The notes: generated by a model not told the origin, from the letters alone. A DNA stretch of 50,333 nt from DASZPL01 sp035550315 (GCA_035550315.1 DASZPL010000099.1:1-50333), one strand, 5' to 3'; counted from the first letter of the stretch, positions 23,887 through 32,008 are shown. A program made the numbers and translations.

Positions 23887-23926
23887 GTCCGCCCCGCCGA
23901 CGATCCCCCCAGCCGGCGGGGCGGAC
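23887..23926. terminator. strong hairpin between convergent genes, probable bidirectional terminator
   Basis: GTCCGCCCCGCCG (23887-23899) and its exact complement (23914-23926) form a 13-bp GC-rich stem with a 14-base loop. It lies between the Stv-like gene (plus) and the small minus-strand gene ending at 23971. No T-tract follows on either side, which is common for actinobacterial hairpins. Confidence 0.65.
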
Positions 23927-23970
23927 ACTCCATCTGCGCCCTAAGTCGGCGCGCTCGGCCACTCTGCGAT

Positions 23971-24231
23971 TCATTGCCCATCGCCAGCTATCCACTCGGC
24001 GATGATCGGAGCGTCAGACTCACGCCAGCCCGGCAGCGGATGTTCCATAGCGTCGTCGTAGGCGCCGGGCGCGGTGTCCTCGCCGTTGAGCCAGGCACGG
24101 AAGATCCGCTCAGATTCGGCCACCGCCTCGTCGGACGGTCTCGGGAGCTGGTCGGGGAGGTACCGCGGCAGTCCCTCCATGGCGTCGTCCGGCGGCGGCT
24201 TCGGGAACGGTCTGTCGAGGTCGTCGCTCAT
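23971..24231 (-). CDS. small acidic hypothetical protein, 86 residues
   Basis: From the ATG at 24231 the product starts MSDDLDRPFPKPPPDDAMEG and has an amphipathic middle (SDEAVAESERIFRAWLNGED). It is strongly acidic and lacks membrane segments or known motifs. A GGTGG 7 bases upstream could be the ribosome site; an in-frame GTG at 24267 is an alternative start. A promoter-like pair lies at 24279-24306. It converges on the Stv-like gene. A partner or immunity role for it is imaginable but has no sequence support. Confidence 0.5.
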   Translation of the reverse strand: MSDDLDRPFPKPPPDDAMEGLPRYLPDQLPRPSDEAVAESERIFRAWLNGEDTAPGAYDDAMEHPLPGWRESDAPIIAEWIAGDGQ

Positions 24232-24278
24232 CCCATGGCCACCGGTAGGCCGGCAGCATCCGCTCACCTCCGGTCGAG

Positions 24279-24306
24279 AGAGTACGACCGCGATGCGACA
24301 CGACAA
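24279..24306 (-). promoter_or_regulatory. predicted promoter of the 86-residue protein gene
   Basis: On the minus strand: -35 TTGTCG (24301-24306), 16-base spacer, -10 TACTCT (24279-24284), leaving a leader of about 40 bases to the ATG at 24231. Confidence 0.4.
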
Positions 24307-24356
24307 CACCGCTTTCCGGGTGCGGCGATCGTTGCCCGGGGCGGTAACTCCGCCAG

Positions 24357-25388
24357 CTAGTCGAGGCTGCTCTCACCCGTCGGGCGCTTGGCGCGGCTGG
24401 GCTGCACCCGCATCGGCTCGCCCGGCATCTTCGGGTAGTTCGGCGGGTACGGCGCGTCGCCAAGACCGCGGTCGGCCTCATCGCGATCCGCCCACTCAAG
24501 TAGCGCACGGATGTCGAACTGGACGTCGTCGATCGCGGCGTGCACGTCGCCCAGCTCGGCGAACCGCTGCGGCATCGTCGCGATCGTGAAGTCCGCGGTC
24601 TCGACGTCGGGCAGCTCGTCCCAGGTCACCGGCGCCGACACCGGTCCCCACTCCAAGCCGCGCACCGAGTACGCCGCCGCAATCGTGCGGTCCTTCGCGT
24701 TCTGGTTGAAGTCGATGAAGACCTTCTCGCCGCGCTCTTCCTTCCACCAGGCCGTCGTGACCTGGTCCGGCGCCCGCCGCTCGACCTCGCGGGCGAACGC
24801 GAGGGCGGCACGGCGTACCTCGCGGAAGCCGAAGTCCGGCGCGATGCGGATGTAGATGTGAATCCCGCGATTGCCAGAGGTTTTCGGCCAACCGATCGCG
24901 CCGATCTCGGCGAGCACCTCTCGCACCAGCGTCGCGACCCGCTTGGCGTCCTCGAAGTCCGTGCCCGGTTGCGGGTCGAGGTCGATGCGTAGCTCGTCCG
25001 GCATCTCGACGTCCGGCCGCCGGGTGTGCCACGGGTGGAACTCGACGGTCGACATCTGCACCGCCCAGGCGACCGACGCCAACTCCGTGACGCATAGTTC
25101 ATCCGCCGTGCGGCCGGACGGGAAGCTGACCTCGGCGGTCTGCACCCAGTCGGGTGCGCCTTTCGGCAACCGCTTCTGGTAGATCTTCTCGCCGCCGACC
25201 CCTTCGGGATAGCGGTGCAGCATGCAGGGCCGGTCGTGCAATGCCCGGACGATGCCGTCGCCGACCGACAGGTAGTAGTTGACCAGGTCGAGCTTGGTCT
25301 CGCCCCGCGCCGGGAAGTAGACGCGCTCGGGATTCGTGATCTTGACGGTGCGCGATCCGACCTCGACCTCGACGTACGGCGACGCCAT
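24357..25388 (-). CDS. stand-alone NHEJ polymerase/primase domain protein (LigD PolDom-like)
   Basis: The protein has 343 residues. It matches the archaeo-eukaryotic primase-like polymerase domain of bacterial LigD: NPERVYFPARGETKLDLVNYY at the start, metal-binding aspartates in LRIDLDPQPG (about 133), SGNRGIHIYIRI and the third acidic residue in KVFIDFNQN. These enzymes add nucleotides, preferring ribonucleotides, at DNA ends. No ligase or nuclease domain is attached and no Ku gene is in the window, so it resembles mycobacterial PolD1/PolD2. It begins 18 bases after the stop of the EphD-like gene on the same strand, so co-transcription is likely. A Pro/Arg-rich tail follows the domain. Confidence 0.9.
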   Translation of the reverse strand: MASPYVEVEVGSRTVKITNPERVYFPARGETKLDLVNYYLSVGDGIVRALHDRPCMLHRYPEGVGGEKIYQKRLPKGAPDWVQTAEVSFPSGRTADELCVTELASVAWAVQMSTVEFHPWHTRRPDVEMPDELRIDLDPQPGTDFEDAKRVATLVREVLAEIGAIGWPKTSGNRGIHIYIRIAPDFGFREVRRAALAFAREVERRAPDQVTTAWWKEERGEKVFIDFNQNAKDRTIAAAYSVRGLEWGPVSAPVTWDELPDVETADFTIATMPQRFAELGDVHAAIDDVQFDIRALLEWADRDEADRGLGDAPYPPNYPKMPGEPMRVQPSRAKRPTGESSLD

Positions 25389-25406
25389 GCCGCGGACCCT
25401 ACAAGG

Positions 25407-27158
25407 TCAGGTCAGGTCGAGACGTGCGATGCGCCGCATCGTCGCTGGCGAGATTCGCGAGATCCACCTGAACGCGTGCGCCTCCGGCGCCACCGGCACG
25501 ACCGGCTTGCCGGACCGCACCGCGGCCACCACCGCGTTGGCGACCTTCGACGGTGGGTAGTTGCGCCGGGCGTAGGTGCGTGCCGCGCGCTGCCGCTTGC
25601 GCTCCTGCTCCGCATCACTCACTCCGACGTACTTCGACGCCGTCGTGATGTTGGTGTTGATGAAGCCGGGGCAGATCGCCGACACCACCACACCGGCGTC
25701 GACGACTTCCGCGCCGAGGCACTCACTGAGCATCAGCACGGCCGCCTTCGTCGTCGCGTACGCCGGCAGCATCCGGGTCGGCGCGAATGCCGCCGCCGAC
25801 GCCGTGTTGACGATGTGGCCGCCCTCGCGCCGCTCGGCCATCGCCGCGCCGAAGAGCCGGCAGCCGTGCACGACGCCGAGCAGGTTGACGCCGACGATGC
25901 GTTCCCAGTCCGCGGCGCTGTGGTCGAGAAACGGTCCAGAAATCCCGATGCCGGCGTTGTTGACGACGATGTCCGGCACGCCGTGCTCGGCGATGACCGC
26001 CTTCGCAAAGTCCTCCATCGCGGTGACATCGGCCACGTCAACGACGTAGGAGTGGGCTTCGGCGCCGAGCCGCTGCAGGTCGCCGACGGTGGCGTCGGCC
26101 GCGGCTTCGTTGACGTCAGCGGCCACGACCTCGGCGCCGAGCCGGCCGAACGCCAGCGCCGTCTCCCGGCCAATGCCCGACCCGGCGCCCGTCACCACGA
26201 CGACGCGGTCAGCGAACTCGCCAGTCCGTTCATGGCCGACTCGCAGCCGCCGCAGCGTCCGCGACTCAGCCGCGCCGCGCGCGTGCTCGACGAGATCCGT
26301 GACGGCGTCGGCGACGCCACCCGGCGCCGATCGCGCCACCCAGTGACCGGCGTGCATCCGGCGTACCCAGAGCCGATCCGCGATCCGCTCGAGGCCCTCG
26401 ACGGCCGTGGGCGAGATGTAGCGGTCCTTGACCGGGACGATCACCTGCACCGGCACGACCGTGTGCAGCGACCGCGGTTGGCGCAACCGCTGAAAGACGT
26501 TGGCCCGGTAGATCTGCAGCCCGCCCACACTGTCGCGCGGCAGCGTCTTGCCGGGGTAGTCGGACCGGTGCGGCACGCCCTCCATCCGCTCGATGGCAAC
26601 GCCGAACGCCCGCGCGAGGACGAACCGCCACAGCAGCGCTGGCAGCACCGGCAGCCGGAACAGCACCATGTACCACGACCGCCGCAACTGGCCGAGCGCG
26701 GTCAGCAAGCCCCGCGGCCGCACCCCGAGCCGGTCACGGAACCAGGCGTGCATGTGATCCAGCGGCGGACCGGAGATCGAGGTGTACGACGCGAACCGCG
26801 CCTCCGCGCCGGGCTCGGTGACAGCTTCCCATCCCTGCACCGATCCCCAGTCGTGTCCGACCAGATGGACCGGCTGATCCGGGCTGACCGCCGCTGCGAC
26901 CGTCCGCAGGTCCGCCGCCAGCTGGTCCAGGCGGTACGCCGACCGGCGCCACGGCCGGCCCGAGGCGCCGGCACCGCGGACGTCATAGGTCACGACGTGA
27001 TAGCGGTCCGCCAGCCGGTCGGCGACGTCGTCCCACATTGCGGCGGTGTCGGGATAGCCGTGCACCAGCAGCACCGTGGGCGCCGTCACGTCCCCGCGCT
27101 CGTAGACGGCGAGGCGCACCCCACCCGACTCGACCGTTCGTGCTGACGCCGTAGCCAT
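25407..27158 (-). CDS. ephD: alpha/beta-hydrolase fused to short-chain dehydrogenase (EphD-like)
   Basis: The protein has 583 residues. The N-terminal alpha/beta-hydrolase (about 1-295) has the epoxide-hydrolase-type oxyanion HGYPDT and nucleophile elbow GHDWGS (Asp about 101), with a late GHW His. The C-terminal short-chain dehydrogenase (about 310-583) has TGAGSGIGRE, NNAG and catalytic Tyr/Lys in YATTK (about 467). This fusion is the layout of mycobacterial EphD (Rv2214c, about 592 residues), implicated in mycolate or lipid modification; the substrate here is unknown. The ATG at 27158 is 2 bases from the 3' end of tRNA-Asn, and its GGGGGAG ribosome site is the tRNA acceptor stem. A GTG at 27119 is an alternative start. 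Confidence 0.88.
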   Translation of the reverse strand: MATASARTVESGGVRLAVYERGDVTAPTVLLVHGYPDTAAMWDDVADRLADRYHVVTYDVRGAGASGRPWRRSAYRLDQLAADLRTVAAAVSPDQPVHLVGHDWGSVQGWEAVTEPGAEARFASYTSISGPPLDHMHAWFRDRLGVRPRGLLTALGQLRRSWYMVLFRLPVLPALLWRFVLARAFGVAIERMEGVPHRSDYPGKTLPRDSVGGLQIYRANVFQRLRQPRSLHTVVPVQVIVPVKDRYISPTAVEGLERIADRLWVRRMHAGHWVARSAPGGVADAVTDLVEHARGAAESRTLRRLRVGHERTGEFADRVVVVTGAGSGIGRETALAFGRLGAEVVAADVNEAAADATVGDLQRLGAEAHSYVVDVADVTAMEDFAKAVIAEHGVPDIVVNNAGIGISGPFLDHSAADWERIVGVNLLGVVHGCRLFGAAMAERREGGHIVNTASAAAFAPTRMLPAYATTKAAVLMLSECLGAEVVDAGVVVSAICPGFINTNITTASKYVGVSDAEQERKRQRAARTYARRNYPPSKVANAVVAAVRSGKPVVPVAPEAHAFRWISRISPATMRRIARLDLT

Positions 27159-27160
27159 CG

Positions 27161-27233
27161 CTCCCCCGTCTGGACTCGAACCAGAAACCTGCCGGTTAAC
27201 AGCCGGACGCTCTGCCAATTGAGCTACGGGGGA
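27161..27233 (-). tRNA. tRNA-Asn (anticodon GUU)
   Basis: The cloverleaf folds on the minus strand: acceptor TCCCCCG/CGGGGGA, D-arm GCTCAATTGGCAGAGC, anticodon loop CTGTTAA, T-arm TCTGGTTCGAGTCCAGA, discriminator G, no encoded CCA. The top pair of the anticodon stem (27-43) is U-C, a mismatch; most actinobacterial tRNA-Asn genes have G-C there as far as I recall. The EphD-like coding region starts 2 bases after the discriminator. Confidence 0.94.
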
Positions 27234-27243
27234 TCGGCCAGCC

Positions 27244-27273
27244 AGGGTAGCCAGGGCGGCAGGCTGGGTACAA
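27244..27273 (-). promoter_or_regulatory. promoter of tRNA-Asn
   Basis: On the minus strand: -35 TTGTAC (27268-27273), 18-base spacer, -10 TACCCT (27244-27249), then 10 bases to the first base of the tRNA. Read-through would also transcribe the EphD-like and polymerase genes. Confidence 0.6.
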
Positions 27274-27283
27274 CCGCGACGCC

Positions 27284-28297
27284 ATGCGGGTCCGACGGGT
27301 TGACTGCGCCAGCCCGGGGATCCGGCGGGTGCGACGCGGTCGCGGCTTCAGCTACGTCGATGCGGACGGCAACCGGCTCACCGACACGGCGACGCTGCAG
27401 CGCATCAGTGAGCTCGCAATCCCGCCGGCCTGGCAGGACGTTTGGATCTGCCCACTCGCGAACGGCCACATCCAGGCGACCGGCACGGACGCCGCCGGCC
27501 GGCGGCAGTACCTCTACCACGACGCCTGGCGGACCGCCCGCGACCGCGCGAAACACCAACGGATGCTCGACTTCGCGCGCCGCCTGCCGGCCGCGCGCAA
27601 GCGGATCGAGCAGGACCTGGCGGGACGCGGCTACACCAAGCGGCGAGTGCTGGCCGCGTCGGCGCGGCTGCTCGACCTCGGCTTCTTCCGCATCGGCAGC
27701 GAGGAGTACGCCGAGGACAACGGCTCGTTCGGGCTGGCCACGATGCGCCGCGAAGACGTCGCCGTCTCGCGCGATGACGTGATCACCTTCGACTACATCG
27801 CGAAGGGCGGCATCCGGCGGGTGCAGTCGGTCGCCGAGCCGGCGGTCTGCAAGGTGGTGGCCGGGTTGAAGCGCCGCCAAGGCGGCGGCGACGAGCTGCT
27901 CGCCTTCCGCGACCGCGATGGCTGGCACGACGTGAAGAGCCACGACATCAACGGCTACCTCGCGGAGATCCTGCGCGGCGAGTTCACCGCGAAGGACTTC
28001 CGCACCTGGCACGCGACCGTGCTGTGCGCCGTCGGCCTCGCCGTCTCCGACATCGCGCCGGCCAGCGAGTCGGGCCGCAAACGCGCGGTCAGCTGGGCGA
28101 TCAAGGAGACCGCCCACTACCTCGGCAACACCGCCAGCGTCTGCCGATCGTCGTACGTCGACCCGCGGGTCATCGACCGGTTCGTCGACGGCCGCACCAT
28201 CCACGCCACGCTCGACCGGCTCGGCGCCGACGTCAACCCGGGCGAGCTCGCCACCCAGGGCGCGGTCGAGCGAGCCGTCCTGCGGCTGCTGTCCTAA
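27284..28297 (+). CDS. DNA topoisomerase IB (eukaryote/poxvirus-like)
   Basis: The protein has 337 residues, the standard bacterial TopIB length. It relaxes supercoils through a 3'-phosphotyrosine intermediate. The N-terminal domain has GFSYVDADG and IPPAWQDVWICPLANGHIQA. The catalytic domain shows KRRVLAASARLLDLGFFRIG, the lysine-bearing hairpin and the active Tyr in CRSSYVDPRVID (about 290). TopIB is sporadic in bacteria and often spread by transfer, but this copy has the base composition of its surroundings. It is divergent from tRNA-Asn, and its stop codon overlaps a -10-like TAACCT for the next gene. Confidence 0.93.
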   Translation: MRVRRVDCASPGIRRVRRGRGFSYVDADGNRLTDTATLQRISELAIPPAWQDVWICPLANGHIQATGTDAAGRRQYLYHDAWRTARDRAKHQRMLDFARRLPAARKRIEQDLAGRGYTKRRVLAASARLLDLGFFRIGSEEYAEDNGSFGLATMRREDVAVSRDDVITFDYIAKGGIRRVQSVAEPAVCKVVAGLKRRQGGGDELLAFRDRDGWHDVKSHDINGYLAEILRGEFTAKDFRTWHATVLCAVGLAVSDIAPASESGRKRAVSWAIKETAHYLGNTASVCRSSYVDPRVIDRFVDGRTIHATLDRLGADVNPGELATQGAVERAVLRLLS

Positions 28298-28300
28298 CCT
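28295..28300 (+). promoter_or_regulatory. predicted -10 element (TAACCT) overlapping the topoisomerase stop codon
   Basis: TAACCT includes the TAA stop of topoisomerase IB and lies 6 bases before the GTG at 28307, predicting a leaderless start. Confidence 0.38.
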
Positions 28301-28306
28301 GAAACC

Positions 28307-28741
28307 GTGCGAAAGCTGCTGCTCTCACCCAAGTGGTGGGGACTGCACCTGTTTGTCCTGGCCGCGATCTTGGTGATGCTGCGGCTGGGCCTCTGGCAGT
28401 GGCATCGCGCCGAGTCCGCCAGCGGCGGCCTGCAGAACTACGCCTACGCCTTCCAGTGGCCGCTGTTCGCGATCTTCGCCGGCGTGCTGTGGTGGAAGAC
28501 GTTGAAGATCGAGTTGCGCGGCGAGGCCGACGAGACCGGCCAGGCGCCGCGCCCGCTGTCGCGGCTGAACGCCCGGCCGTTCCCGGAGCCGCACATCCGC
28601 CACCACGAGGGCGTCCGGATCGGGATCAGCACCGGGCCGGCCGTTATCGATGACGACGACGAGGAAGTTCGCACCTACAACGCCTACCTGGCTCGGCTGA
28701 ACGCCCGCGCCGCCGGCTCCGTCCCGCGATCGAGCCACTGA
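28307..28741 (+). CDS. small two-helix membrane protein
   Basis: The protein has 144 residues. It starts MRKLLLSPKWWGLHLFVLAA and has two membrane helices (about 12-30 and 47-64) with LGLWQWHRAES between, somewhat like the entry of SURF1-type proteins, but without the SURF1 core. The tail is hydrophilic and cytoplasmic by the positive-inside rule (FPEPHIRHHEGVR, then an acidic DDDDEE run). Similar actinobacterial proteins are uncharacterised. The next gene starts 3 bases after its stop, so the pair is probably one operon. Confidence 0.75.
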   Translation: MRKLLLSPKWWGLHLFVLAAILVMLRLGLWQWHRAESASGGLQNYAYAFQWPLFAIFAGVLWWKTLKIELRGEADETGQAPRPLSRLNARPFPEPHIRHHEGVRIGISTGPAVIDDDDEEVRTYNAYLARLNARAAGSVPRSSH

Positions 28742-28744
28742 GTC

Positions 28745-29113
28745 GTGACCTCGGTCTTTGACGTCCGCAGCGTCGAGGCGGCGCTGCTGCGTTACCGCAT
28801 CATTGCGCTGACGGTCAGCGTGCTGCTCGTGGTGTTGTTCTGCGTCGGCCTGCCGCTGCAGTTCGCCGCCGGCCACGGTGCCGTCGACGCCGTCGTGGGC
28901 ACCGCGCACGGCGTCTTCTTCTATCCGCTCTACATCCTGGCGGCGCTCGACCTCGGTCGGCGCGTGCGGATGCATCCGATCCAACTGGTGCTCACCATCG
29001 TGGCGGGAACGGTGCCGCTCGCGTCGTTTTACGCCGAGCGGCGTACGACGCAGTACATCCGCACCCACCAGGCCGCGCTGCTCGCCGCGGCGACTCCGGC
29101 AGCGGTCGACTAG
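28745..29113 (+). CDS. DUF3817 integral membrane protein
   Basis: The protein has 122 residues with three membrane segments (about 17-38, 47-68 and 78-96). The pattern LLRYRIIALTVSVLL, LPLQFAAGHGA, GTAHGVFFYPLYI and VPLASFYAERRT matches actinobacterial DUF3817 proteins, of unknown function. It begins with GTG 3 bases after the preceding membrane-protein gene. Together they may form a small membrane complex, which is inference only. Confidence 0.82.
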   Translation: MTSVFDVRSVEAALLRYRIIALTVSVLLVVLFCVGLPLQFAAGHGAVDAVVGTAHGVFFYPLYILAALDLGRRVRMHPIQLVLTIVAGTVPLASFYAERRTTQYIRTHQAALLAAATPAAVD

Positions 29114-29138
29114 GTCACAACCGCGCTTCTCGGCTCCG

Positions 29139-29585
29139 TCACATGATCGGCTCGCCGGCGGCGCGCATCCCGAGATAGCCAGCGCCCGCTTGGACGAGTA
29201 CCAGGATGAGGGTGACGTAGCCACCCCAGGCGAGTCCGTAGCCGTAGTGATGTCCGAACAGGTTGCCGCTCGGCAACGTCAGCCAACGGATCACGAAGAA
29301 CAGCAGCGCCAGCACCGACAGGGCCGTCGCAATCAGCCGCCATGGCGCCCCAGCGGGCAGCGACTGCGGCGCGAATGCCACGGCGCCGCCGAGCACGATC
29401 GACGCGACCAGCAGCAGTCCGGCCAGCACGCCGACGCCATGCCACGCGGAGATCGTGCTGGAAAACGGGAACGCCGAGAACCGCGCGAACGCGAGGAAGC
29501 TGAAGACGAATGCCAGGAAGCCGGCGCCCTCAAACGCCTGGTCGTGACGGGCAATCGACCGCAGGTTGAACGTGGTGTCTGACAT
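29139..29585 (-). CDS. four-helix membrane protein of unknown function
   Basis: The protein has 148 residues from the ATG at 29585, which follows a G6 tract. Four hydrophobic segments cover about residues 20-40, 48-70, 80-102 and 118-138, with GNLFGHHYGYGLAWGGY between the last two. The N-terminus (SDTTFNLRSIARHDQ) is hydrophilic. I do not recognise the family. It is 22 bases downstream of dnaG on the same strand and converges with the DUF3817 gene, 25 bases apart. Confidence 0.72.
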   Translation of the reverse strand: MSDTTFNLRSIARHDQAFEGAGFLAFVFSFLAFARFSAFPFSSTISAWHGVGVLAGLLLVASIVLGGAVAFAPQSLPAGAPWRLIATALSVLALLFFVIRWLTLPSGNLFGHHYGYGLAWGGYVTLILVLVQAGAGYLGMRAAGEPIM

Positions 29586-29607
29586 CCGACCCCCCAAATC
29601 GTCGTCG

Positions 29608-31470
29608 CTATAGTTCGCCGGCCGCCTGCGCGCGGAGTCCCTGCTTCTGCCGCTCGAGCAGGATCAGCTCGCCGAAGCGGCGGTTGTACTCCTCCGCCTG
29701 CTCGACTGGGTTGAGCCGCTGCAGCCGCGACTTCAGCTCCTGCACCTGCCGGGTCAGCGCCATCTCCTGAAGCCGGACCAGCAGCGCGTGGGCGTAGCGC
29801 GCGTCATCCTCGTCGAGCGACTGCATCGGCTCGACGGCGAGCTCGGTCACCAGGTCGCGGACCGCGTCCGTGTCGGCCGCGTCGTGCAGCCGCTCCACCC
29901 AGCCGGCGCCACCGGTCGCGCCCGCCGCCCCGCCGGCCTTGGCCACCACCGCGCGCACCTCGCGGTAGGCCGGTGACACGAAGCACTCCTCGCCGAGCCC
30001 GTCGAAGACCGGCCCAGCCAGCGCCGGCCGTTGCACCACCAGCTTCGCGACCTCGCGCTCGACGACCAGCCGCGGGTCGCGCGGGTCGGGCCGCACCTGC
30101 TCGGCCGAGCGCTGCCGGGGCGTCGCCCGGCCGTTGCCCGCCGGCGCGCGGTCGCCGCCGCGCACCCGTTGCAGCACCGGCTCGACCTCCATGCCGAGCC
30201 ATCCGGCGAGCCGGCGGGCGTACTCGTCGCGCAGCGACGTGTCCTTCAAGCTGGCGACGACCGGAGCGGTCGCGGCGAGCGCCTCGACCCGGCCCTCGGG
30301 GATCGTCAGGTCGAACCGCTCGAGGGTCGCGCGGATCGCGAACTCGGCCAGCGGGATGTGGCTGGCGATCAGGTCGCGGACCGCCAGGTCGCCCTGCCGT
30401 TGCCGCAGCTCGCAAGGATCGAGGCCGTCGGGCTGCACCGCGACGAACGTCTGGGTCACGAACTTCTGCTCGCCGGCGAACGCCTTCAGCGCCGCGTTGC
30501 GTCCGGCTTCGTCGCCGTCGAAGGTGAAGATCACCCGACCGCGGAGCTCGTCCTGGTCCATCAGCAGCCGGCGCAGGATCGCGATGTGCTCGTCGCCGAA
30601 CGCGGTGCCGCAGGTCGCGACCGCGGTGGTCTCCCCCGCGAGGTGGCACGCCATCACGTCGGTGTAGCCCTCGACCACGACCGCCTTCGCCGAGGTTGCG
30701 ATGTCGTGCTTGGCGAGGTCCACGCCGTACAGCACCTGGCTCTTCTTGTAGAGCACGGTCTCCGGGGTGTTGAGGTACTTCGGGCCGTTGTCGTCGTCGC
30801 GCATCCGGCGCGCGCCGAACCCGATGACGTCACCCTTGCGGTCGCGGATCGGCCAGACCAGCCGGCCGCGGAACCGGTCGATCGGCCCGCGCTGGCCCTG
30901 GCTGACCAACCCGCCCGCGAGCAACTCGGCGTCGGTGAAGCCGAGGCCGCGCAGGTGGTTGAGCGTGACGTCCCAGCCGTCCGGCGCGAAGCCGACGCCG
31001 AACCGCTGCCAGCTGGCCTCGTCGAAACCGCGCTCGGTCAGGAACCGTCGCCCGACCTCCGCCGCCGGCGTGTGCAGCTGCGCCGCGAAGAAGCTGGCGG
31101 CCGCGGCATGAGCATCGAGCAGCCGCTGCCGCTGACCACTCCCCTGCCCGGGCCCGGATCCGGCCTGCTCGCGCCGGACCTCGATGCCTGCCCGCCGCGC
31201 CAGCACCTCGATGGCGTCGGAGAAGTCGAGGTGCTCGATCTCCCGGACGAACGTGATGACGTCGCCGGACGCGCCGCAGCCGAAGCACTTGTAGAAGCCC
31301 AGCGACGTGTTGACGGTGAACGATGGCGTCTTCTCGTCGTGGAACGGGCAGAGCCCCTTCAGCCGGCCGCCGCCGGCGCCGCGAAGCTGCACGTGGTCGG
31401 CCACCACCTGCTCGAGCGGCACCCGCTCGCGGACCGCGGCGATGTCCTCGTCACGGATCCGTCCGGCCAC
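29608..31470 (-). CDS. dnaG: DNA primase
   Basis: The protein has 620 residues. It makes RNA primers for replication. The zinc-binding domain is at the N-terminus (LCPFHDEKTPSFTVN, then KCFGCGASGDVI near 61). The RNA polymerase domain follows, with the toprim motif VVEGYTDVMA (about 262) and DGDEAGRNA. The C-terminal helicase-binding part from about 440 starts with a disordered Arg/Gly/Pro linker. The GTG at 31470 with GGGAG upstream gives the expected start AGRIRDEDIAAVRERV; an upstream in-frame extension has no conserved content. The position near dgt matches mycobacterial order (Rv2343c-Rv2344c). Confidence 0.97.
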   Translation of the reverse strand: MAGRIRDEDIAAVRERVPLEQVVADHVQLRGAGGGRLKGLCPFHDEKTPSFTVNTSLGFYKCFGCGASGDVITFVREIEHLDFSDAIEVLARRAGIEVRREQAGSGPGQGSGQRQRLLDAHAAAASFFAAQLHTPAAEVGRRFLTERGFDEASWQRFGVGFAPDGWDVTLNHLRGLGFTDAELLAGGLVSQGQRGPIDRFRGRLVWPIRDRKGDVIGFGARRMRDDDNGPKYLNTPETVLYKKSQVLYGVDLAKHDIATSAKAVVVEGYTDVMACHLAGETTAVATCGTAFGDEHIAILRRLLMDQDELRGRVIFTFDGDEAGRNAALKAFAGEQKFVTQTFVAVQPDGLDPCELRQRQGDLAVRDLIASHIPLAEFAIRATLERFDLTIPEGRVEALAATAPVVASLKDTSLRDEYARRLAGWLGMEVEPVLQRVRGGDRAPAGNGRATPRQRSAEQVRPDPRDPRLVVEREVAKLVVQRPALAGPVFDGLGEECFVSPAYREVRAVVAKAGGAAGATGGAGWVERLHDAADTDAVRDLVTELAVEPMQSLDEDDARYAHALLVRLQEMALTRQVQELKSRLQRLNPVEQAEEYNRRFGELILLERQKQGLRAQAAGEL

Positions 31471-31555
31471 GGCGGCTCCCGTCAGGTCGCAGGGACAAGG
31501 TCGCAAGGACAGGCAGCGGGGGAAGTCGCCGGCTCCACTGTACGGCGCGGCACCG

Positions 31556-32008
31556 TCAGTCGAAGGTCCGCACGATCACGTAGTGCGGCAGCCGGGCCGG
31601 GCCGTAGCGAAACTCCTCGCCGACCCGGCGCCAACCGGCTTTCATGTAAAACGGCAGCGCCGCGGCTCGGGCATTCGCCCAGCACAGCGGCGCCCGCGCC
31701 GCCCGCATGACCGCGACCGCCTCGTCCAGCACCCGCCGGCCGACGCCGGTGCCGCGCCGCTCGGGTGCCACCGCCATCCCGCGCAGCTGCCAGGCCTCCG
31801 GACAGTGCTCGCCGGCCGGGTCGGCGTACGGCGACGGGAAGACGGTGGCGCAGCCAATGCACTCGGCGCCGGCAAACGCGCCGACGTGCCGGATCTGCGG
31901 AGTGGCGTCGTAGTCCGACGGCTCGACCGGCTCCTCCGGGCGCAGCACGGCCTTGCGCAGCGCCAGGATCTCCTCGATCGTCGCCTCGCGCACGACGAAG
32001 TCGGTCAT
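31556..32008 (-). CDS. GNAT-family N-acetyltransferase
   Basis: The protein has 150 residues. The acetyl-CoA loop is visible as LRGMAVAPERRGTGVGRRVLD (Q/RxxGxG/A type). FYMKAGWRRVGEEF near the C-terminus is the usual final strand-helix. The substrate is unknown. The ATG at 32008 overlaps the dgt stop as ATGA, so translation is coupled to dgt, and dnaG follows 85 bases later. An insertion of an acetyltransferase between dgt and dnaG is not part of the mycobacterial arrangement as I recall it. Confidence 0.87.
   Translation of the reverse strand: MTDFVVREATIEEILALRKAVLRPEEPVEPSDYDATPQIRHVGAFAGAECIGCATVFPSPYADPAGEHCPEAWQLRGMAVAPERRGTGVGRRVLDEAVAVMRAARAPLCWANARAAALPFYMKAGWRRVGEEFRYGPARLPHYVIVRTFD

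Noticed and set aside
23971..24231. Immunity protein for the Stv-like gene
   Set aside because: The 86-residue protein is acidic and nearby but converges on the gene from the other strand across a strong terminator, which is not the usual toxin-immunity arrangement.
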